DNA of 64,000 nt, from assembly GCA_028714035.1 (NCBI GenBank), contig JAQTNA010000002.1, positions 62,001 to 126,000 on the forward strand, given 5' to 3'. The notes under the pieces were generated by a model. The model was not told where the DNA came from. It saw only the letters and a program-made list of their open reading frames with translations, and made no database searches. Shown piece after piece: positions 47,091 to 54,754 of the stretch. A program made the position numbers and the translations under genes. The DNA comes from Rhodocyclaceae bacterium. GTDB lineage: Bacteria; Pseudomonadota; Gammaproteobacteria; Burkholderiales; Rhodocyclaceae. Within the stretch, counting starts at the first letter, position 1. Each line of letters starts with the position of its first letter.

Positions 47091-48713
47091 ATGTCCGAGC
47101 TTCACGAACTTTCCGTTCTGGTGGTCGAATCCATTCCGGGCATGCGCACCCAGTTGCGCAACATGCTCGGCATGTTCGGCGTGTCGGACATCGTCCTGAC
47201 CGCGACGGCCGGTGCGGCGGTGCGCAAGGTGAGGGACCGCCCCTTCGATCTCATACTGTGCGAATACCACCTGGGAGAGGGTCAGGATGGCCAGCATTTT
47301 CTGGAAGACATCCGGCACCACAGCCTCATTCCCCGCTCCACCCTGTTCGTGATGGTCACCGGGGAGCGCAGCTACGAGCGGGTGGTCAGCGCCGCCGAAC
47401 TGGCCCCGGACGACTACATCCTGAAGCCCTTCACCGCAGACAATCTCCAGGATCGCCTGGAGCGGAGCCTGAAGAAGCGTGACGCCTTCCTGCCCATCTG
47501 GCGCCTGGTGGAAATGGGTGCCCTGCACGACGCCATCGCCCTGTGCGCAGAAGGCGCGCGGACCCAGGCCACCTATGTCCTGGACTTCCTGCGTCTTTCC
47601 GCCGAACTGCATCTGACTCTGGGCAACGCCACCGAGGCACGCGCCATCTATGAGCGCGTGCTGGAAGCCCGGGCCGTCCCCTGGGCGCGCCTGGGCCTCG
47701 CCCGTGCCCATTTCATGGAAAAGAATTACGAGGAGGCAGAAGGCCTGCTGGACGATCTGATCCGGGAGAGCGACCTTTACCTGGACGCCTACGACCTGCT
47801 CGCCGACACCCGGGAGGCCGCGGGTCAGATCCCGGAGGCACGGGACACCCTGGAACGGGCGGTGAAGTTGTCCCCCCACCGCCTGCGCCGCCTGCGGAAA
47901 CTCGGGGAAATCGCGGCCGAGATGGGCGACATGGAAACCGCCCAGGAACACATGGCGGAGGTGGTGAGGAAGGGCAAGTATTCCGACTTCCGCGACCCGG
48001 AGGACCATGTGCATCTGCTCCAGGCCCAACTCGGCCTGGGGGATGCGGAGCGTGCCGCCGCCACCATCCTGGACATGGAGCGATCCATGGGCTCCATGCA
48101 GAAATCCAGCCTGTGCAGCGCCCTGTCACGGGCGCTGTACCACAACCATACGGGTGACGAGGAGAAGGCCCGCGATGCCCTGTTCCGCGCCCTGGAACAA
48201 CAGGGCAGCCGGGGCAAGCTGTCGAACCGCCTGAAGGGTGAATTGGCTCGTGCCTGTTTCACCCAGAGACTGGATCAGCATGGCACGGAGCTGGTGCTGG
48301 AAGTGATGCGCAACGCCCACGACGAACGCTCCCTGGAGAAGGCCAAGGGCCTGCTGGAAGAAGCCGGCCTGGGGCACAAGGGCGACGAGTTCACGGAACG
48401 CATACGCCAGGAGGTCAATCAACTGGTGACCGAGGGCGCCAACAAGGCCAGGCAGGGGGATTTTGCCGGAGCCGTGGACCTCATGCGGGAAGCCGCCCAG
48501 CAGATGCCCAACAATCCCCAGGTCCTGCTCAACGCGGCCCTGGCCCTGCTCAAGCACATCGAGCATCTGGGCTGGAGCGAGGAGTTGGCGGGCGAGGCGC
48601 GGCAATACCTGGAACGGGCAAGAAAACTCGACCCCGGCCACAAGCGCATCCCCCTCCTGTCCGAACTGTTCCGCACCCTCCTGGGGAAATACGGCATCCG
48701 GCCGAGCCTGTAA
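47091..48713 (+). CDS. Receiver-TPR protein with a Glu at the phospho-acceptor site
   Basis: The 540-residue protein begins with a receiver-like domain (residues about 7-130: VLVVESIPGMRTQLRNMLGM, LILCEYHLGEGQDGQ, VMVTGERS, ILKPFTADNL). The phospho-acceptor Asp is Glu58 and the upstream acidic pair is reduced to VES, so it may be a constitutive, non-phosphorylated receiver. The remaining 400 residues are TPR-like repeats (ARAIYERVLEARAVPWARLG, EARDTLERAVKLSPHRLRRL). It likely acts as a scaffold in a two-component or stress network (inference). It is divergent from secA. Confidence 0.82.
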   Translation: MSELHELSVLVVESIPGMRTQLRNMLGMFGVSDIVLTATAGAAVRKVRDRPFDLILCEYHLGEGQDGQHFLEDIRHHSLIPRSTLFVMVTGERSYERVVSAAELAPDDYILKPFTADNLQDRLERSLKKRDAFLPIWRLVEMGALHDAIALCAEGARTQATYVLDFLRLSAELHLTLGNATEARAIYERVLEARAVPWARLGLARAHFMEKNYEEAEGLLDDLIRESDLYLDAYDLLADTREAAGQIPEARDTLERAVKLSPHRLRRLRKLGEIAAEMGDMETAQEHMAEVVRKGKYSDFRDPEDHVHLLQAQLGLGDAERAAATILDMERSMGSMQKSSLCSALSRALYHNHTGDEEKARDALFRALEQQGSRGKLSNRLKGELARACFTQRLDQHGTELVLEVMRNAHDERSLEKAKGLLEEAGLGHKGDEFTERIRQEVNQLVTEGANKARQGDFAGAVDLMREAAQQMPNNPQVLLNAALALLKHIEHLGWSEELAGEARQYLERARKLDPGHKRIPLLSELFRTLLGKYGIRPSL

Positions 48714-48747
48714 GCTGCGGGGAGAATGATAAAGTGCAAAACCTCAC

Positions 48748-48805
48748 CGCAAAGGGCCGCAAAGGAATCCTTCGCGCATTCGTGCGATGGCTGTGGTGAG
48801 GTGCG
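48748..48805. repeat. Degraded copy of the ACCGCAGAG-type repeat
   Basis: CCTCACCGCAAAGGGCCGCA at the left is mirrored by GGTGAGG at the right, with CTTCGCGCATTCG in the centre. The related piece at 3664-3702 has the same CTTCGCG and TTTGCGGTGAGG parts. Confidence 0.4.
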
Positions 48806-48850
48806 AGGCGTTTGGTACACTGCCAACCTGTACTTTACCTGTCTGCCACC

Positions 48851-49222
48851 ATGCCGCGTTTCATTGCCTTTCTTTTCGCACTGTGCCTGCTGGCTGCTTC
48901 GTCCGCCTGGGCGCGGGAGAGTTTGCCCGAGACTCCCGTTCACGCACTGCCGCGCGAAGCCCGTGACACCCTGGCCCTGATCCACCGGGGCGGCCCCTTC
49001 CCCTTCCGCCGGGACGGCATCGTCTTCGGCAACTTCGAGCACCGCCTGCCGCAACACCCGCGAGGCTATTACCACGAGTACACCGTGCCCACGCCGGGCG
49101 AGCGCAACCGGGGAGCACGGCGCATCGTCGCCGGGGAAGGCCCGGGGCGGGACGTGCGCACCTCGGGCGAATACTGGTACAGCGACGACCACTACCGCAG
49201 CTTTTCGAGGATAAGGGAATGA
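48851..49222 (+). CDS. Secreted guanyl-specific ribonuclease (barnase-like)
   Basis: The 123-residue protein has a signal peptide (FIAFLFALCLLAASSAWA) and a microbial RNase (N1/T1/barnase) domain. The catalytic set can be read as Glu76 in YYHEYTVPTPG, Arg90/Arg91 in GARRIV and His114 in YSDDHYRSF. It would cut RNA outside the cytoplasm. It overlaps by four bases a gene for a barstar-type inhibitor, which protects the cell before export, so the pair works as an RNase/immunity unit. Start at 48851. Confidence 0.88.
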   Translation: MPRFIAFLFALCLLAASSAWARESLPETPVHALPREARDTLALIHRGGPFPFRRDGIVFGNFEHRLPQHPRGYYHEYTVPTPGERNRGARRIVAGEGPGRDVRTSGEYWYSDDHYRSFSRIRE

Positions 49223-49656
49223 ACTTGCTGAAAGATGCCGGGCAGGCAGGCGTATACCGCCTGGCGCCGGAACAGGCTGAGCAGTTCGCCGCCGCAGGCG
49301 AGGATGCGAGCCTCCGGGTCTTCCGGGTGTCCCTCGCGGCCGCGAAATCCGTGCCGGAACTGCTGGATGCCTTTGCCCAGGCGCTGGCCTTCCCGGACTG
49401 GTTTGGCCAGAACCTGGATGCCCTCCTGGATTGCCTGACCGACCTTTCCTGGCACGAGAAAGATCTGGAAGCACAGCCCGAGGGCTATCTCCTGCTGCTT
49501 TTCGGCCTCGAGTCTCTGGAAAAGACCGACCCGGAGGGCCTCCGGGCCGTACTTGAGGTGCTTTCGGCCGCCTCCGAAGTCTGGCAAGCGGACGAGGTGC
49601 CCTTCTGGGTACTGGCCGAGGCCCGGGGCCTGCCCGAATTTCCGGAGCGCGGGTGA
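49219..49656 (+). CDS. Barstar-family ribonuclease inhibitor
   Basis: The 145-residue cytoplasmic protein has the barstar fold signature LAFPDWFGQNLDALLDCLTD, the helix that blocks the RNase active site, plus a terminal helix ADEVPFWVLAEARGLPEF. It is about 50 residues longer than Bacillus barstar at the N-terminus (LLKDAGQAGVYRLAPEQAEQ). Its start overlaps the RNase stop, and its stop overlaps the nudB start, so all three genes are translationally coupled. Confidence 0.88.
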   Translation: MNLLKDAGQAGVYRLAPEQAEQFAAAGEDASLRVFRVSLAAAKSVPELLDAFAQALAFPDWFGQNLDALLDCLTDLSWHEKDLEAQPEGYLLLLFGLESLEKTDPEGLRAVLEVLSAASEVWQADEVPFWVLAEARGLPEFPERG

Positions 49657-50108
49657 GCACAGCCTTCAAGAAACCCGTCTCGGTGCTGGTGCTGATCCAC
49701 ACGCCGGAACTGGAGATTCTTCTTCTCGAGCGTGCCTCCCATCCGGGCTACTGGCAGTCGGTGACCGGCAGCCAGGAGGAGGGCGAAGACCTGGTGGAGA
49801 CCGCGACACGGGAAGTGGAAGAAGAAACCGGCATCGTCGCCGCCACGGAAGACATCCTGGACTGGCGCCTCTCCAACCGCTTCGAGATCTTCCAGGAATG
49901 GCGCTTTCGCTACGCCCCGGGCGTCAGCCACAACACCGAGCATGTCTATAGCCTGTGCATACCCTCGGCCGGTCCGGTGCGTCTCGCCCCCGGCGAACAC
50001 CTCTCTTGGCGCTGGCTGCCCTGGAAACAGGCGGCCCGCGCCGTCTTCTCCTGGACCAACCGGGACGCGATATTGATGCTGGGGGAGACGGTGAGCGGTA
50101 AGCGGTGA
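49653..50108 (+). CDS. nudB: Dihydroneopterin triphosphate diphosphatase
   Basis: The 151-residue Nudix enzyme removes pyrophosphate from dihydroneopterin triphosphate in folate synthesis. The Nudix box is GSQEEGEDLVETATREVEEE then TGI, preceded by GYWQSVTG. It starts at GTG 49653 within the barstar stop. The last residues (VSGKR) come from the heptamer repeat at 50091-50111. folB of the same pathway is located at 19652-20002. Confidence 0.9.
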   Translation: MSTAFKKPVSVLVLIHTPELEILLLERASHPGYWQSVTGSQEEGEDLVETATREVEEETGIVAATEDILDWRLSNRFEIFQEWRFRYAPGVSHNTEHVYSLCIPSAGPVRLAPGEHLSWRWLPWKQAARAVFSWTNRDAILMLGETVSGKR

Positions 50109-50156
50109 GCGTGGCCATCGAACGCCGCTACTGCGCTCACGGCTTACCGCTTACCG
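50091..50156. repeat. GCGGTGA heptamers as an inverted pair joining two gene ends
   Basis: GTGAGCGGTAAGCGGTGAGC (50091-50110) is mirrored by GCTCACGGCTTACCGCTTAC (50134-50153). Each arm encodes the C-terminus and stop of one of the convergent genes: GKR in NudB and GKR in MsrQ. Confidence 0.8.
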
Positions 50157-50818
50157 GGAAATATCGGAATCACCCTCGTCCCCGGCCTCGGCTTGAGCAT
50201 CGCGGATTCGATCTTCTTTCGCTCGTCCAGCTTTCGCCACCAGAGCCTCAGGCCCAGGAGCACGGACAGGATCAGGGAATAGATGGCGGGATGGGTGATA
50301 TCCAGTTTCACCATCCACCAGTAATGCACCACCGCCATGACCGCAATGGCATAGACCAGGCTGTGCAGGGCCTGCCAGCGTTTGCCGCCCAGGCGGCGGA
50401 TCATGGCGTTGCTGGAGGTGGCCGCCAGCGGCAGGAGCAGGACGAAGGTGAACATACCCAGGGTGATGAAGGGGCGCTTGGCGATGTCCCGGCCTATCTC
50501 CGCCCAATCAAAGAACTGATCCAGCACCAGGTAGCCGGAAAGGTGCAGGCTGGCATAGAAGAAGGCGAACAGCCCCAGCATCCGACGCAAGCGCAGGAGC
50601 CAGTGCAGTCCAAAGAGGCGGCGCGCCGGCGTCACCGTCAGGGTGATGAGCAGGAAGCGTAGCCCCCAGTCCCCCAGCCCCCGGATCAGGGCCTCGATGG
50701 GATTGGCGCCCAGGTCGTCCTCCAGGAAGCGGTAGCCCAGCCAGCCCGCCGGGATCAGGCAAACCATGAAGAGTAAAACCTTGATGAGGGCCAGTTGGCG
50801 GGAAGAGGGATTCCACAT
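50144..50818 (-). CDS. msrQ: MsrQ heme b membrane subunit
   Basis: The 224-residue protein has six membrane helices of the YedZ/MsrQ type: LGDWGLRFLLITLTVTPARR, LRRMLGLFAFFYASLHLSGY, RPFITLGMFTFVLLLPLAAT, LGGKRWQALHSLVYAIAVMA and VHYWWM, with the heme-ligand histidines in SLH, LHSL and VHYW. MsrQ feeds electrons from quinones to MsrP, which repairs oxidised methionines in periplasmic proteins. msrP normally precedes it, but is not present here. Its C-terminus PGKR is repeat-derived. Confidence 0.9.
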   Translation of the reverse strand: MWNPSSRQLALIKVLLFMVCLIPAGWLGYRFLEDDLGANPIEALIRGLGDWGLRFLLITLTVTPARRLFGLHWLLRLRRMLGLFAFFYASLHLSGYLVLDQFFDWAEIGRDIAKRPFITLGMFTFVLLLPLAATSSNAMIRRLGGKRWQALHSLVYAIAVMAVVHYWWMVKLDITHPAIYSLILSVLLGLRLWWRKLDERKKIESAMLKPRPGTRVIPIFPGKR

Positions 50819-50917
50819 GGAGGGTCTGCCGGGGCTTGGATGATGCGTCGTTGGATGCGTCGGAGCGGAATCGGTTCAATGGCCGGATGATGGACCGTGG
50901 GAGGGCGCCCCAATTTA

Positions 50918-51628
50918 TTACTCGCCCAGATAGGCTGTGCGCACGGCGGGGTTTTCCAGGAGGGACGAAGACGAGGCGGCGAGGGTGATCAGGCCGCTTT
51001 CCATGACGTAGCCCCGGGAACACATGGACAAGGCGAGCTGGGCGTTCTGTTCCACCAGGAGCAGGGTCACCCCCTGGGCCGCCACGGACTGGATCACCTC
51101 GAACACCTTCTGCACCATGAGCGGAGCCAGCCCCATGGACGGCTCGTCCAGGAGCAGGAGCTTCGGGTGGCTCATGAGGGAGCGGCCGATGGCCAGCATC
51201 TGCTGTTCGCCGCCGGAAAGCGTGCCCGCCAACTGTTTGCGCCGCTCCGCCAGGCGCGGCAGGAGGCCGTAGATACGCTCCAGGTCCGCCGACATCTCCC
51301 CCTTCGACGCCACACCCGCCCGGCAATAGGCGCCCATCTCCAGGTTCTCCTGGACGGACAGCCGGGCGAACACTCCCCGGCCCTCGGGCACCAGCGCCAG
51401 CCCCTCCCCGATCAGCTCGTGGCAGGGCCGATGCACGATACTGGCTGCCCGGTACAGCAATTCACCCTGGGCCGGCACCATGCGCGCGATGGCCTTGAGC
51501 GTCGTGGTCTTGCCCGCGCCGTTGGCGCCGATGAGGCAGACCATCTCGCCCGCCCTTACCTCGAAGGAGATGCCCTTGACCGCGGCGATGCCGCCGTAAT
51601 GCACCTTGAGATCGCGCACTTCAAGCAT
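50918..51628 (-). CDS. livF: Branched-chain amino-acid ABC transporter ATPase LivF
   Basis: The 236-residue ATPase has Walker A CLIGANGAGKTTTLKAIARM, signature LSGGEQQMLAIGRSLMSHPK, Walker B LLLLDEPSMGLAPLMVQKVF and the LivF-type C-terminus (YVMESGLITLAASSSSLLEN, VRTAYLGE). It pairs with LivG to power uptake of branched-chain amino acids or related compounds through LivHM. It is the last gene of livM-livG-livF and overlaps livG by 8 bases. Confidence 0.95.
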   Translation of the reverse strand: MLEVRDLKVHYGGIAAVKGISFEVRAGEMVCLIGANGAGKTTTLKAIARMVPAQGELLYRAASIVHRPCHELIGEGLALVPEGRGVFARLSVQENLEMGAYCRAGVASKGEMSADLERIYGLLPRLAERRKQLAGTLSGGEQQMLAIGRSLMSHPKLLLLDEPSMGLAPLMVQKVFEVIQSVAAQGVTLLLVEQNAQLALSMCSRGYVMESGLITLAASSSSLLENPAVRTAYLGE

Positions 51629-52388
51629 GGGCCGCTCCCAGGTAGGCTTCGATCACCTTGGGATTTTTCCTCACGGCGGCGGGCACGTCCTCGGCGATCT
51701 TCTCGCCGTAGTCCAGCACGGCCACCCGGTCACAGAGCCCCATGACCAGCTTCACGTCGTGCTCGATGAGCAGGATGGTACTGCCGTCCCGGCGCAGGGC
51801 CCCGATCAGGGACTTCAAGGCCGCGGTTTCCGTGGCGTTCATGCCCGCGGCGGGTTCATCCAGGGCCAGGAGCTTCGGTTCCGTGGCCAGGGCACGGGCG
51901 ATCTCCAGGCGGCGCTGGTCGCCGTAGGACAGGTGGCGCGCCAGATCAAAGGCGCGGGACTCGATGCCCACGTAACGCAGCAAGTCGCGGGCGCGCCGCA
52001 GGATGCGCGCCTCCTCCTCCCGGGTCTTCCTGTCCCGCAGCACGGCGCCGATCACGGCCGCCCGGCTGCGGCTGTGGCAGCCCACCATGACGTTTTCCAG
52101 GGCGCTCATGTTGGCGAAGAGCCGGATGTTCTGGAAGGTGCGGGCGATGCCGGCTTTCACGACTTCGTGCGGCGCCCCCAGGTTGAGGCGCCGGCCATCG
52201 AAATCCACCTGCCCGCTGTCCGCGCTGTAGAGGCCGGTGAGCACGTTGAAGAAGGTGGTCTTGCCCGCGCCATTGGGGCCGATGAGGCCGTAGATCTCGC
52301 CCCGGCGGATGGTCAGGGACACATCACGCAGGGCCTGCACGCCGCCAAAGTTCTTGCCTATGCCCCGTGCTTCCAGGAGGATCGTCAT
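51621..52388 (-). CDS. livG: Branched-chain amino-acid ABC transporter ATPase LivG
   Basis: The 255-residue ATPase has IYGLIGPNGAGKTTFFNVLT (Walker A), RTFQNIRLFANMSALENVMV, LSYGDQRRLEIARALATEPK (signature) and LLALDEPAAGMNATETAALK (Walker B), ending VIEAYLGAAHA as is typical of LivG. Its start overlaps livM by four bases and its end overlaps livF by 8 bases. Confidence 0.95.
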   Translation of the reverse strand: MTILLEARGIGKNFGGVQALRDVSLTIRRGEIYGLIGPNGAGKTTFFNVLTGLYSADSGQVDFDGRRLNLGAPHEVVKAGIARTFQNIRLFANMSALENVMVGCHSRSRAAVIGAVLRDRKTREEEARILRRARDLLRYVGIESRAFDLARHLSYGDQRRLEIARALATEPKLLALDEPAAGMNATETAALKSLIGALRRDGSTILLIEHDVKLVMGLCDRVAVLDYGEKIAEDVPAAVRKNPKVIEAYLGAAHA

Positions 52389-53524
52389 GCGGAGCCCTCC
52401 TCAAGCCCGACGATTTCCTTCTCCTCCTCGGCCGCCTCCTCGAACTCCCGGCGGCGTACGGCGGAAGGCCAGAGCCCCGCGGGACGGTAGAGCATGACCA
52501 GGATCAGGGCCAGGCCGAAGAGCAGCATGCGCAACGATTCCGGGTCCAGGAGCACCCGGCCGAAGAGGGCCTGCTGCACCGGGGCCGCCCCCCAGCGCAG
52601 GATTTCCGGCAACACGGACAGCAAGAGCCCCCCCAGGATGACGCCACCGATGTTGCCCATGCCTCCCAGCACCACCATGCACAGCACCATGACCGACTCG
52701 GTGAGGGAGAAGCTCTCCGGGCTCACGAACTCCTGGAAACCGGCGAACAGGCCGCCCGCCACGCCGCCGAAGCTCGCGCCCATGGCGAAGGCCAGGAGCT
52801 TCACGTTGCGGGTGTTGATGCCGCAGGCCTTGGCCGCGATCTCGTCCTCCCGGATGGCGACCCAGGAGCGGCCGATGCGGGAGTCCTCCAGGCGCACGGT
52901 CACGAAGACGATCCCCAGCGCCAGGAGCAGGAACAGGTAGTAGTAGAGATGGATGCCGGGAACGGTGAAACCCAGGATGTCCTGCCCACGCCCCAGGACT
53001 ACGCCACCGATGTGTAGGGGCGCGATGCCGGTGATGCCCTGCGGCCCGTTGGTGAGGTTGATGGGCGCGTTCAGGTTGTTCAGGAAGATGCGGATGATCT
53101 CGCCGAAACCCAGGGTGACGATGGCCAAGTAGTCGCCGCGCAGGCGCAGCGTGGGCGCCCCCAGGAGGATGCCGAACAGCCCCGCCACCAGGGCGCCCAG
53201 AGGCAGGATGACCCAGATGGGCCAGGCAAGCCCCGGCGCAAGCGACGGGAAGGCTCCGGCCAGGTGGGGTGAGGACAGGACCGCGTAGAGATAGGCGCCC
53301 ACGGCGTAGAAGGCGATGTAGCCCAGGTCCAGGAGGCCGGCGAAGCCGACGACGATGTTCAAGCCGAGGGCGAGCATGATGTAGAGCAGGGCGAAGTCCA
53401 GCACCCGGACCCAGGAATTGCCGAACGACGCCGAGACGACGAAGGGCAGCACCGCCAGGGCCAGTGCGAAAAGCCCGATCCCGGCCCGGACCACCTGCCT
53501 GTCTTTGCGCCAGTCCGCGATCAT
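52385..53524 (-). CDS. livM: Branched-chain amino-acid ABC transporter permease LivM
   Basis: The 379-residue permease has about eight to ten helices and the family motifs LDFALLYIMLALGLNIVVGF, AGLLDLGYIAFYAVGAYLYA, RGDYLAIVTLGFGEIIRIFL, GRSWVAIREDEIAAKACGIN and GGMGNIGGVILGGLLLSVLP. The soluble tail (about 25 residues, Glu-rich) is long. It should be the third gene of a livKHMGF operon, but livH lies 9 kb upstream beyond a block of plus-strand genes. A new promoter must exist before it or be lost. Confidence 0.93.
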   Translation of the reverse strand: MIADWRKDRQVVRAGIGLFALALAVLPFVVSASFGNSWVRVLDFALLYIMLALGLNIVVGFAGLLDLGYIAFYAVGAYLYAVLSSPHLAGAFPSLAPGLAWPIWVILPLGALVAGLFGILLGAPTLRLRGDYLAIVTLGFGEIIRIFLNNLNAPINLTNGPQGITGIAPLHIGGVVLGRGQDILGFTVPGIHLYYYLFLLLALGIVFVTVRLEDSRIGRSWVAIREDEIAAKACGINTRNVKLLAFAMGASFGGVAGGLFAGFQEFVSPESFSLTESVMVLCMVVLGGMGNIGGVILGGLLLSVLPEILRWGAAPVQQALFGRVLLDPESLRMLLFGLALILVMLYRPAGLWPSAVRRREFEEAAEEEKEIVGLEEGSA

Positions 53525-54121
53525 GAAGGCAAGACCTCAACCCAAGACCCGTCCTGAGCCCTGCCGACGGGGCCCGAAGGCGCAATGGAGGTTCCCATGC
53601 CTGGATAATCGTTCATGCTTGAAAGGTTCTACACGGAAACCGGGAATACTTCATCGGACGGTCGCACAGACCGGCATGCAAGCCCGGCTCACCCGCTACC
53701 GAGCAAGGCCGCATGTTATCACCGGCAATGTGAGGGGGGAGTGGACGCGCAGAGCCGCAGTGAAGGAGATTAACCGCACGCCCGGATTTCTCGCTTGACC
53801 CTCGCTTCAAAATGGACCTGCCTCGACGTAGGCTGCCTGCCAAACTGGCAAGCGCCACCAGATCGAATACAGAATCCGCTTGAGGATGAAGCAGGCTGGA
53901 AGGATACTCAAGGCTCGGCGCTGACGATATTCCTCCTGGATTCGCCGACCGACAGGTTCATCCGCACCTGGCAACAATGGCCGAATACGCCAGGTGACGG
54001 GAGGGAAGGAGCCATGTGCCGCCAGTCATGGCCTGACTGCGACGCACCGTGCCGTACGTCACGCCGAGATCCGGGGGGCAGGTCTATACTGCTCGGATCA
54101 TATCGCGTTGGAGATGTCGGC
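53525..54121. other. 597-base junction spacer between livM and the corrinoid operon
   Basis: This divergent spacer is one edge of the block that splits the liv operon. TATACT at 54085-54090 could be a -10 box for the corrinoid gene; no matching -35 is clear. A frame open from 53795 in phase with the corrinoid gene is not protein-like and is not used. No repeat, tRNA or integrase trace is seen. Confidence 0.5.
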
Positions 54122-54754
54122 ATGGAGGCGAGAATCGGGAAATTCCAGGTAGCCCTGGAGTCTCTGGACAAGCTGGGAGCCGAGGCCCTTTTCCGGGAGG
54201 CCCTGGCTGAACTCTCGCCCATCCAGGTGGTGGAAAACCTGGTCGTGCCGACCCTGGAACGGATAGGGCAAGGCTGGAACGAGGGCACGGTTGCCCTGTC
54301 CCAGATATACATGAGCGGACGTTTCTGCGAAGACCTGGTGGAGCGGGTGCTGCCCCCCAGCGATCCCGACCGCAAGCACCAGCCCCGCTCCGCCATCGCC
54401 GTGCTCAACGACTACCACATGCTGGGCAAGCGCATCGTCTATTCCATGATGCGCGCCAGCGGCTTCGAGCTGTTCGATTACGGTCGCATGAGCGTCACCG
54501 AACTCTGCGAGAGGGCGCGTGCCGACGGCATTCGCGTGTTGCTGATTTCCGTGCTCATGCTGCCCTCCGCCCTCAAGGTCCGGGAAGTGCGCGAGACCTT
54601 CGACGCCCAGGGACTCGACATCAAGATCATCGTGGGCGGCGCCCCCTTCCTGTTTGATGCCGATCTGTGGCGCGAGGTGGGCGCGGACGCCATGGGCCAC
54701 AACGCCTCGGACGCCGTAGACATCGTCCAGTCCTGGATGGGAGCCATGCAATGA
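54122..54754 (+). CDS. Corrinoid (B12)-binding protein, MtaC/MttC-like
   Basis: The 210-residue protein has a helical cap (residues 10-75: LFREALAELSPIQVVENLVV, PTLERIGQGWNEGTVALSQI) and a Rossmann-like B12 domain. The base-off/His-on motif is DYHMLG (Asp97, His99, Gly102), followed by SVL (143-145) and VGGAPF (172-173). Such proteins carry a methyl group between a methyltransferase and a UroD/MtaA-type partner, or act as B12 or light sensors. Its stop overlaps the UroD-like gene start. GGAGA at 54109-54113 supports this start. Confidence 0.9.
   Translation: MEARIGKFQVALESLDKLGAEALFREALAELSPIQVVENLVVPTLERIGQGWNEGTVALSQIYMSGRFCEDLVERVLPPSDPDRKHQPRSAIAVLNDYHMLGKRIVYSMMRASGFELFDYGRMSVTELCERARADGIRVLLISVLMLPSALKVREVRETFDAQGLDIKIIVGGAPFLFDADLWREVGADAMGHNASDAVDIVQSWMGAMQ

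Noticed and set aside
53795-54121. N-terminal extension of the corrinoid protein by 109 residues
   Set aside because: The extra part has no similarity to the family, and the ATG at 54122 has a ribosome binding site and gives the normal domain length.
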